DNA from: RBG-16-66-20 sp040752005
Lineage (GTDB): Bacteria > Pseudomonadota > Gammaproteobacteria > Burkholderiales > SG8-39
Reading direction: 5' to 3'
Length of the DNA stretch: 64,000 nt
Assembly: GCA_040752005.1 (NCBI GenBank)
Contig: JBFMFX010000020.1
Location: forward strand, 13,154 to 77,153
Under the pieces are notes generated by a model, which saw only the letters and a list, made by a program, of their open reading frames with translations, made no database searches and was not told the DNA's origin. The first letter of the stretch is position 1, and every line of letters starts with the position of its first letter. Of the stretch, positions 34,668 to 43,658 are shown one piece after another. Made by a program: the position numbers and the translations under genes.

Positions 34668-35803
34668 TGCCGCTCGCCGAGCACCACCGGATGATCCGCG
34701 ACGCGGTACGGCGCTTCGCTGCGGAGCGCCTGGCGCCGAACGCCGCGCGCTGGGATCGCGAAAAGCATTTCCCCCGCGAGGAGATGGCCGGGCTCGCCGC
34801 GCTCGGGTGCTGCGGTGTCGCGATCCCGGAGAAGTGGGGTGGCGCGGGAATGGACTGCACCGCGCTTGCGCTCGCCTGCGAGGAGATCGCTGCCGGCGAC
34901 GGCGCCACCTGCACCATCATCATGGTGACGAACCTCGTCGCGCACATTCTTCTCGGCTACGGCAGCGACGCGCAGAAGGCCGAGTATCTGCGCCCGATCG
35001 CGCGGGGCGAGATGCTGGGCGCTTTCGCCCTCACTGAGCCGCACGCGGGGTCGGACGCCGCCGCGATTGCGACCCGAGCCGAGAGATCCGGCGGCCAGTA
35101 CGTGCTGAACGGCGTCAAGCAGTTCATCACCTCGGGCGCCACCGCCGGTCTCGCGATCGTGTTCGCCGTGACCGACCGTTCGGCGGGCAAGCGCGGCATC
35201 AGCGCTTTTGTTGTGCCGACCTCGACACCCGGCTACAAGGTGGCGCGAATAGAGGACAAGGCCGGCCAGCGCGCCTCCGACACCGCGCAGATCGTGCTGG
35301 AGAACTGCCGCGTGCCGGCGGAGAACCTCCTCGGCGCGGAAGGCATCGGCTACCGCATCGCCCTCGCGAACCTGGAGACGGGCCGCATCAACGTCGCCGC
35401 GCAGGCGACCGGCATGGCGCGCGCCGCGCTCGCGGCCGCGCTCGCCTATGCACGGCAGCGCAAAAGCATGGGCAAGACGCTCGCCGAGCACCAGGCGGTC
35501 GCGTTCCGCCTTGCCGACATGGCGACCGGCGTCGAGGCCGCGCGCCAGTTGTACCTGCACGCGGCGGCGCTGCGCGACGCGGGCGAGCCGTGCCTCAAGG
35601 AGGCCTCGATGGCGAAGCTCTTCGCCTCGGAGACCGCCGAGCGCATCTGCTCGGAGGCGATCCAGATCCACGGCGGCTACGGCTACGTCACCGATTTCCC
35701 GGTCGAGCGCATCTGGCGCGACGTACGCGTGACCAGAATCTACGAGGGCGCGAGCGACATCCAGCGCATGGTGATCGCGCGCGCGCTCGCGGGCGCAAGC
35801 TGA
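34667..35803 (+). CDS. Acyl-CoA dehydrogenase
   Basis: A 378-residue FAD enzyme of the short/branched-chain group. Seen: ALTEPHAGSDAAAIATRAER, NGVKQFITSGATAGLAIVF, QIHGGYGYVTDFPVERIWRD and the C-terminal RIYEGASDIQRMVIAR, with a glutamate at the usual catalytic place, unlike liuA. It may act on isobutyryl-, 2-methylbutyryl- or another short acyl-CoA made by the same cluster. ATG at 34667 overlaps the thioesterase stop by one base. Confidence 0.92.
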   Translation: MPLAEHHRMIRDAVRRFAAERLAPNAARWDREKHFPREEMAGLAALGCCGVAIPEKWGGAGMDCTALALACEEIAAGDGATCTIIMVTNLVAHILLGYGSDAQKAEYLRPIARGEMLGAFALTEPHAGSDAAAIATRAERSGGQYVLNGVKQFITSGATAGLAIVFAVTDRSAGKRGISAFVVPTSTPGYKVARIEDKAGQRASDTAQIVLENCRVPAENLLGAEGIGYRIALANLETGRINVAAQATGMARAALAAALAYARQRKSMGKTLAEHQAVAFRLADMATGVEAARQLYLHAAALRDAGEPCLKEASMAKLFASETAERICSEAIQIHGGYGYVTDFPVERIWRDVRVTRIYEGASDIQRMVIARALAGAS

Positions 35804-35861
35804 ACGCCCCGGCGCGGCGCCTTCGAGCGCACCGCGCCGCGGCCGGGCTCGCCGCGAGCCG

Positions 35862-37280
35862 CTAACGCCGGCTGCCGAGCAGCGCCGCGCCCGGCTTGTC
35901 GCGCGCGCTGCGTCGCGCCTCGCCCTCGGCCGCCATGCGCCGGCGCGCCTCGGCGAGCTGCGCTTCCTGCTCGGCGGTCAGGCGGTCGCTCGCGTGAGGG
36001 TGTTGCTGCCGGGGTCGGCCCTCCCGCCGTTGCTGCGACCGGGCGCGGCGCCGAAATTCCGGCGCACTCGGCTGCGTGTCTCGCGGGCGCGCCGGAGTCG
36101 GGCTCTGAGCCCGGTGTCCGGGCTCGAAGCCGGTGACGACACGCTCCTCGACCGTCCGGTTCATGAGGCGCTCGATCGCCGCCATCAGGGGGCGATCTTC
36201 GTGCGCCACGAGCGACACCGCTTCGCCCTCGGCGCCGGCGCGGCCGGTGCGGCCGATGCGGTGCACGTAATCCTCGGCCACGTGCGGCAGATCGTAGTTG
36301 ACGACATGCGGCAGCGCCTCGATGTCCAGGCCGCGCGCGGCGATGTCCGTTGCGACCAATACGCGCAGCTCGCCGTGCTTGAAGCGCCGGAGCGCGCGCA
36401 TGCGCTGGTTCTGGGCCTTGTTGCCGTGGATCGCGTCAGCCTCGATCCCGGAGTGCGAGAGCTGCTGCGCCAGGCGGTTCGCGCCGTGCTTGGTCCTGAC
36501 GAACACGAGCACCTGCCTCCAGTCGTTCGAGCGGACAAGGTGCGCGAGCAGTTCGCGCTTGCGCTCCTGCGCCACCGGGTGGCGGACCTGGGCGACAAGC
36601 TCGGCCGGAGTGTTCCGCCGCGCGACTTCCACGGTCGCCGGGTCCTTCATGAAGGCAGCCGCGAGGCGGCGGATCTCCTCCGGGAAAGTGGCCGAAAAGA
36701 GCAGGTTCTGGCGCGCCGCTGGAAGCAGCGCGAGAATACGGCGGAGGTCGTGGATGAAGCCCATGTCGAGCATGCGGTCGGCTTCGTCGAGCACGAGGAT
36801 TCCGACCTGGCGCAGGTCCACGGTCTTCTGCCGGGCGTGATCGAGAAGCCGTCCGGGTGTGGCGACCAGGATGTCCGCCCCGCGGCGCAGCGCCTGCACC
36901 TGCGGCTGCATGCCGACCCCGCCATAGACGAGCGTGCTCCGCAGCGGCAGGTATTTCCCGTAGGCGCGCACGCTCTCCTCGACCTGCGCCGCGAGCTCGC
37001 GCGTCGGCGTGACGATCAGCGCCTGCACCGGATGGCGGGCGGGCGAATGCGAGGCGCTCGCCGCCCCGGCGAGCCTTTGCAGCAGCGGCAGCGTGAAGCC
37101 GGCGGTCTTGCCGGTGCCGGTCTGCGCGGCGCCGAGAAGATCCCTTCCGGCGAGCACGACGGGGATGGCCTGGGCCTGGATCGGTGTGGGCTGCGTGTAG
37201 CCCTGCTCGGCGACTGCGCGCACGAGCTCGGGCATGAGCCCGAGCGATTCGAACGATGTGGTAATGGTTTTCTCCTGCAC
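35862..37280 (-). CDS. rhlE: DEAD-box RNA helicase (RhlE family)
   Basis: A 472-residue ATP-dependent RNA helicase. Seen: the Q-motif FESLGLMPELVRAVAEQGYTQ, motif I AQTGTGKTAGFTLP, PTRELAAQV, DEAD box LVLDEADRMLDMGF, SAT motif LFSATFPEEI, and C-terminal VATDIAARGLDIEALPHVVN and HRIGRTGRAG. The tail from residue about 390 is basic and disordered (many Arg, Gln, Pro), typical of RhlE. GTG at 37280 is the start. It sits on the opposite strand between the two halves of the leucine pathway. A role in ribosome assembly or RNA decay is known for the family. Confidence 0.93.
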   Translation of the reverse strand: MQEKTITTSFESLGLMPELVRAVAEQGYTQPTPIQAQAIPVVLAGRDLLGAAQTGTGKTAGFTLPLLQRLAGAASASHSPARHPVQALIVTPTRELAAQVEESVRAYGKYLPLRSTLVYGGVGMQPQVQALRRGADILVATPGRLLDHARQKTVDLRQVGILVLDEADRMLDMGFIHDLRRILALLPAARQNLLFSATFPEEIRRLAAAFMKDPATVEVARRNTPAELVAQVRHPVAQERKRELLAHLVRSNDWRQVLVFVRTKHGANRLAQQLSHSGIEADAIHGNKAQNQRMRALRRFKHGELRVLVATDIAARGLDIEALPHVVNYDLPHVAEDYVHRIGRTGRAGAEGEAVSLVAHEDRPLMAAIERLMNRTVEERVVTGFEPGHRAQSPTPARPRDTQPSAPEFRRRARSQQRREGRPRQQHPHASDRLTAEQEAQLAEARRRMAAEGEARRSARDKPGAALLGSRR

Positions 37281-37488
37281 CCGGCCTGGGAAGGACTCGC
37301 CTTCGACCGGTTCAGGCTGATGCGCTTTTAGCTTGTTATTGACGGCCCGGGATGGACCGAACTAACGGACTGAAACGCCAACCGGAAGTGCGCGTAACAG
37401 GAAGCTGGCACGCATTGTACACGACATCGGCCTTGGCGCCGAATCGCGCCGGCGAGGCGGCTATACTGCGCGCTCCCGGAGGAGCGCC
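37281..37488. promoter_or_regulatory. Divergent control region between rhlE and liuB
   Basis: A 208-base region serving two divergent genes. For liuB a TATACT lies at 37462-37467 and a strong GGAGGAG ribosome-binding site at 37478-37484, leaving a short leader before GTG 37489. On the other side the rhlE message would have a leader of unknown length. I found no regulator site that I could name. Confidence 0.45.
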
Positions 37489-39096
37489 GTGCCGCTGATC
37501 CAGTCGCAGCTCGATCCCCGCTCGGCGGAGTTCCGCGCCAACGCCGAGCGCATGCGCGCGCTGGTGGCCGACCTGCGCGAGAAGATCGCGCGCATCGCGC
37601 AGGGCGGCGACGAGGAGGCGCGCGCCAAGCACCTCGCGCGCGGCAAGCTCCTGCCGCGGGTGCGCGTCGAGCGGCTGCTCGACCCGGGCTCGCCGTTTCT
37701 CGAGATCGGGCAACTGGCCGCCTTCGGTATGTACGACGACCAGGCGCCGGGCGCCGGGATCATCTGCGGCATCGGGCGCGTGTCCGGCCGCGAGTGCATG
37801 ATCGTCTGCAACGACGCCACCGTGAAGGGCGGCACCTATTTTCCGATGACGGTGAAAAAGCACCTGCGCGCGCAGGAGATCGCCGCGCAGAACCGCCTGC
37901 CGACGATCTACTTGGTGGACTCGGGCGGCGCCAACCTGCCCAATCAGGACGAGGTGTTCCCCGACCGCGAGCACTTCGGGCGCATCTTCTACAACATCGC
38001 CAACCTGTCGGCCGCGCGCATCCCGCAGATCGCCTGCGTGATGGGATCGTGCACCGCCGGGGGCGCGTACGTGCCGGCGATGTCGGACGAGGCGGTGATC
38101 GTGCGCGGCCAGGGCACGATCTTCCTCGGCGGGCCGCCGCTCGTGAAGGCGGCGACCGGCGAGATCGTCACGCCGGAGGAGCTGGGCGGGGCGGAGGTGC
38201 ACACGCGCGTCTCCGGGGTGGCCGACCACTACGCGCTGAACGACGAGCATGCGCTCGCGATCGTGCGGCGCATCGTCGCGGGGCTTAACACGCGCAAGCG
38301 GGTCGAGCTCGAGGTGCGCGAGCCGCGCGAGCCGCTGTACCCGGCCGAAGAACTCTACGGCGTGATACCGGCCGACGTGCGCAAGCCCTTCGACATGCGC
38401 GAGGTGATCGCGCGCGTGGTGGACGGCTCGGAGCTGGACGAGTTCAAGCAGAACTACGGCACGACGCTCGTCACCGGATTCGCGCACATCCACGGCTATC
38501 CGGTCGGCATCCTCGCCAACAACGGCATCCTCTATTCCGAGTCCTCGCTCAAGGCCGCGCACTTCATCGAGCTGGCCTGCCAGCGCGGCATTCCGCTCGT
38601 TTTCCTGCAGAACATCACCGGCTACATGGTGGGAAAGAAGTACGAGGCGGGCGGCATCGCCAAGGACGGCGCGAAGATGGTGACCGCGGTGGCGACCGCG
38701 CGCGTGCCGAAGTTCACCCTGATCCTCGGCGGCTCGTTCGGCGCCGGCAACTACGGCATGTGCGGGCGCGCGTACTCGCCGCGCTTTCTGTGGATGTGGC
38801 CGAACGCGCGCATCTCGGTGATGGGCGGGCAGCAGGCGGCGAGCGTGCTTGCGACCGTGCGCCGCGACGCGATCGAGGCAAAGGGCGGGACGTGGTCGGT
38901 CGAGGAGGAAGAAGCGTTCAAGCGCCCGATCCTCGAGCAGTACGAGCGCCAGGGTCATCCCTATTACTCCAGCGCTCGGCTGTGGGACGACGGCGTGGTG
39001 GACCCGGCCGACACGAGAAGGCTTCTTGCGCTCGCCATCTCGGCCGCGCTCAACGCGCCGGTCGAGGACACCAAGTTCGGCGTCTTCAGGATGTAG
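37489..39096 (+). CDS. liuB: Methylcrotonyl-CoA carboxylase, carboxyltransferase (beta) subunit
   Basis: A 535-residue carboxyltransferase that moves the carboxyl group from carboxybiotin on LiuD to 3-methylcrotonyl-CoA. Seen: RGKLLPRVRVERLLDPGSPF, SGGANLPNQDEVFPDREHFG (a methylcrotonyl-type signature), MGSCTAGGAYVPAMSDEAV, QNITGYMVGKKYEAGGIAKD and GAGNYGMCGRAYSPRFLWMW. It starts at GTG 37489 behind GGAGG. It is followed by liuC, liuD and liuE on the same strand in pathway order. Confidence 0.95.
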   Translation: MPLIQSQLDPRSAEFRANAERMRALVADLREKIARIAQGGDEEARAKHLARGKLLPRVRVERLLDPGSPFLEIGQLAAFGMYDDQAPGAGIICGIGRVSGRECMIVCNDATVKGGTYFPMTVKKHLRAQEIAAQNRLPTIYLVDSGGANLPNQDEVFPDREHFGRIFYNIANLSAARIPQIACVMGSCTAGGAYVPAMSDEAVIVRGQGTIFLGGPPLVKAATGEIVTPEELGGAEVHTRVSGVADHYALNDEHALAIVRRIVAGLNTRKRVELEVREPREPLYPAEELYGVIPADVRKPFDMREVIARVVDGSELDEFKQNYGTTLVTGFAHIHGYPVGILANNGILYSESSLKAAHFIELACQRGIPLVFLQNITGYMVGKKYEAGGIAKDGAKMVTAVATARVPKFTLILGGSFGAGNYGMCGRAYSPRFLWMWPNARISVMGGQQAASVLATVRRDAIEAKGGTWSVEEEEAFKRPILEQYERQGHPYYSSARLWDDGVVDPADTRRLLALAISAALNAPVEDTKFGVFRM

Positions 39097-39100
39097 GCCG

Positions 39101-39895
39101 ATGAGCACGAACCTTCTCGTCGAGCGTCGCGGCGCGGTGGCGGTGCTCACGCTCAACCGCCCCGAGATCCGTAACGCCTTCGACGATGCGCTGATCGCCG
39201 CGATCACCGGGGCGCTCGGCGCGATCGAGCGCGACGGCTCGGTGCGCGCGGTGCTCCTCGCCGGCAACGGACCGGCGTTCTGCGCCGGCGCGGATCTCAA
39301 CTGGATGAAGCGCATGGCGGGCTACGGCCTGGAGGAGAACCTCGCCGACGCGCGCGCGCTCGCGGCGATGCTCGCCCGCCTCGACCGGCTGCCGAAGCCG
39401 ACGGTGGCGCGCGTGCACGGCCCGGCGTTCGCGGGCGGCGTGGGGCTGGTCGCCGCCTGCGACATCGCCGTCGGCTCGACCGAGGCGGTGTTCGCCCTCA
39501 CCGAGGTGAGAATCGGCCTTTCGCCCGCCACCATCAGTCCGTACGTCATCCGCGCGATCGGCGAGCGCGCGGCGCGGCGGTACTTTCACACCGGCGAGCG
39601 TTTCGGCGCGCAAGAAGCGCATCGGCTCGGCCTGCTGCACGAGGTCTGCGCGCCCGACAGGCTCGACACCGAGGTCGCAGCGATCCTCGAACACCTGGTC
39701 GCGGGCGGCCCCGAGGCGCATCGCGCGATCAAGGATCTGATCCGGACGGCCGCGCGCGGCGGGCCGGTGTCGGATGCCCTCATCGAGGACACCGCGCGCC
39801 GCATCGCCGAGATCCGCGTCTCGCCCGAAGGCCGCGAAGGCATTGCGTCCTTCCTCGAAAAGAGGAAGCCGGCATGGCTCGCGCCGAAAGGCTAG
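39101..39895 (+). CDS. liuC: Methylglutaconyl-CoA hydratase (enoyl-CoA hydratase family)
   Basis: A 264-residue crotonase that hydrates 3-methylglutaconyl-CoA to HMG-CoA. Seen: LTLNRPEIRNAFDDALI, AGNGPAFCAGADLNWMKRM as the first oxyanion segment, and VHGPAFAGGVGLVAACDIAV as the second. The leucine-pathway assignment comes mainly from its position between liuB and liuD. ATG at 39101 is four bases after the liuB stop codon. The LNWMKRM stretch is characteristic of this subgroup. Confidence 0.92.
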   Translation: MSTNLLVERRGAVAVLTLNRPEIRNAFDDALIAAITGALGAIERDGSVRAVLLAGNGPAFCAGADLNWMKRMAGYGLEENLADARALAAMLARLDRLPKPTVARVHGPAFAGGVGLVAACDIAVGSTEAVFALTEVRIGLSPATISPYVIRAIGERAARRYFHTGERFGAQEAHRLGLLHEVCAPDRLDTEVAAILEHLVAGGPEAHRAIKDLIRTAARGGPVSDALIEDTARRIAEIRVSPEGREGIASFLEKRKPAWLAPKG

Positions 39896-39896
39896 C

Positions 39897-41906
39897 GTGT
39901 TCCGCAGGATCCTGATCGCCAACCGCGGCGAGATCGCCTGCCGCGTGATCGCCGCCGCGCGCTCCCTCGGCGTGCGCACGGTGGCGGTGTATTCCGACGC
40001 CGACCGCGGCGCGCGTCATGTCGCGATGGCCGACGAGGCGCGGCGCATCGGCCCCGCGCCGGCACGGCAGAGCTACCTGAACATCGAGGCGATCCTTGCC
40101 GCCGCGAAAGCATCCGGTGCCGAGGCGATCCACCCGGGCTACGGGTTTCTCGCCGAAAACGAGGAGTTCGCGCGCGCCTGCGAGCAGGCCGGGATCGTCT
40201 TCATCGGGCCGCCGCCGCAGGCGATCGCCGCGATGGGCGACAAGTCTGCGGCGAAGGCGCGAATGGAAGCCGCCGGCGTGCCGATCGTGCCCGGCTATCA
40301 CGGCGACCGGCAGGATCCCGCGCTTCTCGCCGCGGAGGCGAAGCGGATCGGGTATCCGGTGCTCATCAAGGCGGCCGCGGGCGGCGGCGGCAAGGGAATG
40401 CGGGTGGTGGACGGGCCCGAGCACTTCGCCGCCGCGCTCGACGGTGCGAGGCGCGAGGCGAAAGCGGCTTTCGGCGACGACCGGGTGCTGATCGAGAAGT
40501 ATCTCCAGCGGCCGCGGCACATCGAGGTGCAGGTTTTCGGCGACCGGCACGGCAACCTCGTGCACCTGTTCGAGCGCGACTGCTCGGTGCAGCGCCGCCA
40601 CCAGAAGGTGCTGGAGGAAGCGCCCGCTCCGGGGCTCACCGAGAAGCGGCGGCGCGAGATGGGCGAGGCGGCGGTGGCGGCCGCGCGCGCGATCGGCTAC
40701 GTCGGCGCCGGCACCGTCGAATTCATCGTCGCGGAGGACGGGCGTTTCTACTTCATGGAGATGAACACGCGCCTTCAGGTCGAGCACCCGGTGACCGAGA
40801 TGATCACCGGCGTGGACCTCGTCACGTGGCAGCTCGCGGTGGCCGCCGGCGAGCCGCTGCCGCTGCGGCAGGAGGACCTGCGCGTGCGCGGCCATGCGAT
40901 CGAGGCGCGCATCTACGCCGAGAACCCGGAGCGGGGCTTTCTTCCCTCCACCGGGCCGCTCAAGCGCCTGCGCACGCCACCGGCCGCCGAATTCACCGCC
41001 TGGGCAGGGCCGCTGCGGGTGGACTCGGGCGTGCGCGAGGGCGACGAGATCTCGGCGCACTACGATCCGATGATCGCGAAGCTCATCGCCTGGGGCGAGA
41101 CGCGCGAGGCGGCGCTGGCGCGACTGCGCGCCGCGCTCGCCGAATTCGAGATCGTCGGCGTCGCCTCCAACGTCGAGTTTCTCGGCCGGGTGTGCGACAG
41201 TCGCCCCTTCGCCGCCGCCGATCTGGACACCGGTCTCATAGACCGGCTGCGGCCGGAGCTGTTTCCGGTGCAGCAAGGGGCCGCCGAGGAGGACCTCGCC
41301 GCGGCGGCGCTCGCCGAACTGCTTGCCGAGGAAGACGCCGCGCGCGAGATGGCGCGCGCCTCGGGCGACCCCTACTCCCCGTGGCACGAGGTGGACGGCT
41401 GGAGGCTCAACCTCGGCGCGCACCACGAGTTCGTGCTCGCCGAAGGCGGGCGCGAGCATCGCGTCACGATCCATTTCGCGAGCGAAGGCTTGCGGCTCAC
41501 GGTAGGCGGGCGCGAATATGCGCTCGCCGGTGCGCGCGAAGGCGAGCGGCTTCGCGTCACGCTCGGCGCCGCCACCTTCCGCGCCGGGGTCTTTCGCGAC
41601 GGGGCCGACTGGCACGTCTTCCGCGAGGGACGGCATCGCGTGCTCACTCTGCGGGGAGCGGATGCGGGCGAGGACAGGGATACCGCGGGCGGCACGCTCG
41701 CCGCACCGATGCCCGGCAGGGTGATCCAGGTGCTGGTCGAAACGGGCCAGGTCGTGGACAAGGGCGCGCCGCTCCTCATCCTGGAGGCGATGAAGATGGA
41801 GCACACCATCTCGGCGCCGCACGGCGGGCGTGTCGCCGCGATCCACTATCGCGCCGGCGAGCAGGTCGCCGAGGGCGCGGAGTTGCTGCGCCTTGACCCC
41901 GCCTGA
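39897..41906 (+). CDS. liuD: Methylcrotonyl-CoA carboxylase, biotin-carboxylase (alpha) subunit
   Basis: A 669-residue biotin-dependent carboxylase subunit. Order: biotin carboxylase N-domain (RRILIANRGEIACRVI), ATP-grasp domain (KAAAGGGGKGMRVV, EKYLQRPRHIEVQVFGD, FMEMNTRLQVEHPVTEM), C-domain, a BT/linker region (about 480-590), and a C-terminal biotin carrier domain with the biotinylated lysine in LEAMKMEHTI. GTG at 39897 starts one base after the liuC stop. Its bicarbonate need may be met by the carbonic anhydrase at 32444. A palindrome follows its stop. Confidence 0.95.
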   Translation: MFRRILIANRGEIACRVIAAARSLGVRTVAVYSDADRGARHVAMADEARRIGPAPARQSYLNIEAILAAAKASGAEAIHPGYGFLAENEEFARACEQAGIVFIGPPPQAIAAMGDKSAAKARMEAAGVPIVPGYHGDRQDPALLAAEAKRIGYPVLIKAAAGGGGKGMRVVDGPEHFAAALDGARREAKAAFGDDRVLIEKYLQRPRHIEVQVFGDRHGNLVHLFERDCSVQRRHQKVLEEAPAPGLTEKRRREMGEAAVAAARAIGYVGAGTVEFIVAEDGRFYFMEMNTRLQVEHPVTEMITGVDLVTWQLAVAAGEPLPLRQEDLRVRGHAIEARIYAENPERGFLPSTGPLKRLRTPPAAEFTAWAGPLRVDSGVREGDEISAHYDPMIAKLIAWGETREAALARLRAALAEFEIVGVASNVEFLGRVCDSRPFAAADLDTGLIDRLRPELFPVQQGAAEEDLAAAALAELLAEEDAAREMARASGDPYSPWHEVDGWRLNLGAHHEFVLAEGGREHRVTIHFASEGLRLTVGGREYALAGAREGERLRVTLGAATFRAGVFRDGADWHVFREGRHRVLTLRGADAGEDRDTAGGTLAAPMPGRVIQVLVETGQVVDKGAPLLILEAMKMEHTISAPHGGRVAAIHYRAGEQVAEGAELLRLDPA

Positions 41907-41916
41907 ACCCAAAACC

Positions 41917-41938
41917 GGGTCGGACCCGGGTCCGACCC
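41917..41938. repeat. 22-bp perfect palindrome, liuD-liuE gap
   Basis: A perfectly self-complementary 22-mer, GGGTCGGACCC followed by its mirror GGGTCCGACCC, then TGATTTT. It could act as an intrinsic terminator or attenuator between liuD and liuE, or as an mRNA-stabilising stem. A related core occurs at 14572-14597 and 55408-55428. Confidence 0.75.
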
Positions 41939-41961
41939 TGATTTTCCGCAAGGAGCGCGAC

Positions 41962-42870
41962 ATGAGGCTGCCGAGCAAGGTTCGTCTGGTCGAGGTCGGC
42001 CCGCGCGACGGGCTGCAGAACGAGAAGGGCGAGGTTCCGACCGCGATCAAGATCGAATTGATCGAGCGCCTGGCCGAGGCCGGGCTGCCGGCGGTCGAGG
42101 CGACCGCGTTCGTCTCGCCGAAATGGGTACCGCAGATGGCCGACCACACCGAGGTGCTGGAGCGGATCCGCAGGAAGCCCGGCGTCTCGTATCCGGTGCT
42201 CGCGCCGAACCTGAAGGGCTTCGAGGCCGCGCGCGCGGCCGGCGCGACCGAGGTCGCGGTGTTCGCCGCCGCGAGCGAAGCGTTCTCGCAGCGAAACATC
42301 AACTGCTCGATCGCCGAGTCGCTGGAACGCTTCCGGCCGGTGCTCGAAGCCGCCGCGCGCCACGGCATCCGCGTGCGCGGCTACCTCTCCTGCGTCGCCG
42401 GCTGTCCCTACGAAGGCGAGGTGCGCCCCGAGAAAGTGGCCGAAATCGCCGGCGCGCTCTACGACATGGGCTGCTACGAGATCTCGCTCGGCGACACGAT
42501 CGGCGTCGGCACGCCCGGCAGGATCCAGCGCATGATCGAGGCGTGCGCGAAGCGCATCCCGGTCGAGCACCTTGCGGGCCACTACCACGACACCTACGGC
42601 CAGGCGCTCGTCAACATCTACGCCTCGATGCAAATGGGCGTGGCGACCTTCGACGCGTCGGTCGCCGGGCTCGGCGGCTGCCCCTATGCGAAGGGCGCGA
42701 CCGGCAACGTCGCAACCGAAGATGTCGTGTACATGCTCGACGGCCTCGGCATCGAGACGGGCGTGGACCTCGCCAGGCTCGTCGAGATCGGCCAGTGGAT
42801 CTGCCGCGCGATCGGGCGGGAACCCATGACCCGAGCCGGACGCGCGATCGCGGCGAAGAAAGCGGGATGA
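41962..42870 (+). CDS. liuE: Hydroxymethylglutaryl-CoA lyase
   Basis: A 302-residue DRE-TIM metallolyase that cleaves HMG-CoA to acetoacetate and acetyl-CoA, the last step of leucine breakdown. Seen: RLVEVGPRDGLQNEKG (catalytic Arg-Asp), FVSPKWVPQMAD, SCVAGCPYEGEV, ISLGDTIGVGTPG, GHYHDTYGQAL with metal-binding histidines, and the active-site loop GLGGCPYAKGATGNVATED with the conserved cysteine. AAGGAG precedes the ATG. Its stop overlaps the DUF1289 gene (ATGA). Confidence 0.95.
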   Translation: MRLPSKVRLVEVGPRDGLQNEKGEVPTAIKIELIERLAEAGLPAVEATAFVSPKWVPQMADHTEVLERIRRKPGVSYPVLAPNLKGFEAARAAGATEVAVFAAASEAFSQRNINCSIAESLERFRPVLEAAARHGIRVRGYLSCVAGCPYEGEVRPEKVAEIAGALYDMGCYEISLGDTIGVGTPGRIQRMIEACAKRIPVEHLAGHYHDTYGQALVNIYASMQMGVATFDASVAGLGGCPYAKGATGNVATEDVVYMLDGLGIETGVDLARLVEIGQWICRAIGREPMTRAGRAIAAKKAG

Positions 42871-43058
42871 TCGCTTCGCCCTGCGTGAAGGTTTGCGTGC
42901 TCGACGCCGCCCGCCGCGCCTGCACCGGCTGCGGGCGCACGCTCGATGAGATCGCGCGCTGGAGCGAGATGAGCGACGAGGAGCGCGCGCAGGTGATGGC
43001 CGAGCTGCCCGCGCGCCGCCAGGCTCGCGCGGCGGCGGCAGACACTCGCGAGCCTTAG
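42867..43058 (+). CDS. DUF1289 small cysteine-rich protein
   Basis: A 63-residue protein with four cysteines in SPCVKVCVLDA and ACTGCGRTLDEI, the DUF1289 pattern thought to bind a metal or iron-sulfur cluster. WSEMSDEERAQV follows. Function unknown. ATG at 42867 overlaps the liuE stop, so it is likely co-translated with it, though DUF1289 genes occur in many contexts. It is the last gene of the operon, facing the convergent Lrp gene 29 bases away. Confidence 0.88.
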   Translation: MIASPCVKVCVLDAARRACTGCGRTLDEIARWSEMSDEERAQVMAELPARRQARAAAADTREP

Positions 43059-43087
43059 GCGCCTTTCGCTCGGCGCGGCGCCGCAGG

Positions 43088-43567
43088 TCAGGGCAGGTGC
43101 CCGAGCGGCAGCGCCGTCGTGTCCTTGACCCGCTCCAGCACGAAGTTGGAACGGATGTCGGTGACGCCCGGCTGCTTGAGGAGCTTCTCCATGATGAAGC
43201 GCGCATAGTGGTCGAGGTCTTCGACCTGCACCCGCATCAGGTAGTCCATGTCGCCGGTCATCGAGTAGCAGGCGATCACCTCTGGCCAGGACTGCACCGC
43301 GTGCACGAACTGCTCGACCGGCATTTTCCCTTTCTTCTCCAGCTTCACCGTCACATAGGCGAGCATGCCGAGACCCACTTTGAGCGGGTCGAGAAGCGCC
43401 ACGTACTGCCGGATGACACCCGATTTTTCGAGCGCGCGCACCCGCCGCAGGCAGGGTGAGGGCGAGAGCGCGACCCGCTCGGCAAGCTCCTGGTTGGTCA
43501 GGCGGCCCTCGGCCTGAAGCGCCTCCAGGATGCGGAGATCGGTGCGATCGAGCCTTGGTTTTGGCAT
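43088..43567 (-). CDS. Lrp/AsnC-family transcriptional regulator
   Basis: A 159-residue regulator with an N-terminal helix-turn-helix (LDRTDLRILEALQAEGRLTN, ELAERVALSPSPCLRRVRAL) and a C-terminal RAM effector-binding domain (YVTVKLEKKGKMPVEQFVHA, CYSMTGDMDYLMRVQVEDLD). Such proteins sense amino acids. ATG at 43567 is divergent from iorA by 91 bases, so it probably controls iorAB in response to an amino acid, perhaps an aromatic one or leucine. It converges on the liu operon. Confidence 0.93.
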   Translation of the reverse strand: MPKPRLDRTDLRILEALQAEGRLTNQELAERVALSPSPCLRRVRALEKSGVIRQYVALLDPLKVGLGMLAYVTVKLEKKGKMPVEQFVHAVQSWPEVIACYSMTGDMDYLMRVQVEDLDHYARFIMEKLLKQPGVTDIRSNFVLERVKDTTALPLGHLP

Positions 43568-43658
43568 TTTCTTGCTCAATTGTGCTCTTTGATCGCCTGC
43601 ATCGCAACCATATTGCGCGGAAAGAGGCATAAGCTGTCGCAATCAAAGGGGACCTCAG

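Noticed and set aside
43088..43567. Assigning the regulator as Lrp or as the leucine-pathway regulator
   Set aside because: It is Lrp/AsnC family, but its divergent orientation to iorA favours that target; no specific ligand can be read from the sequence.
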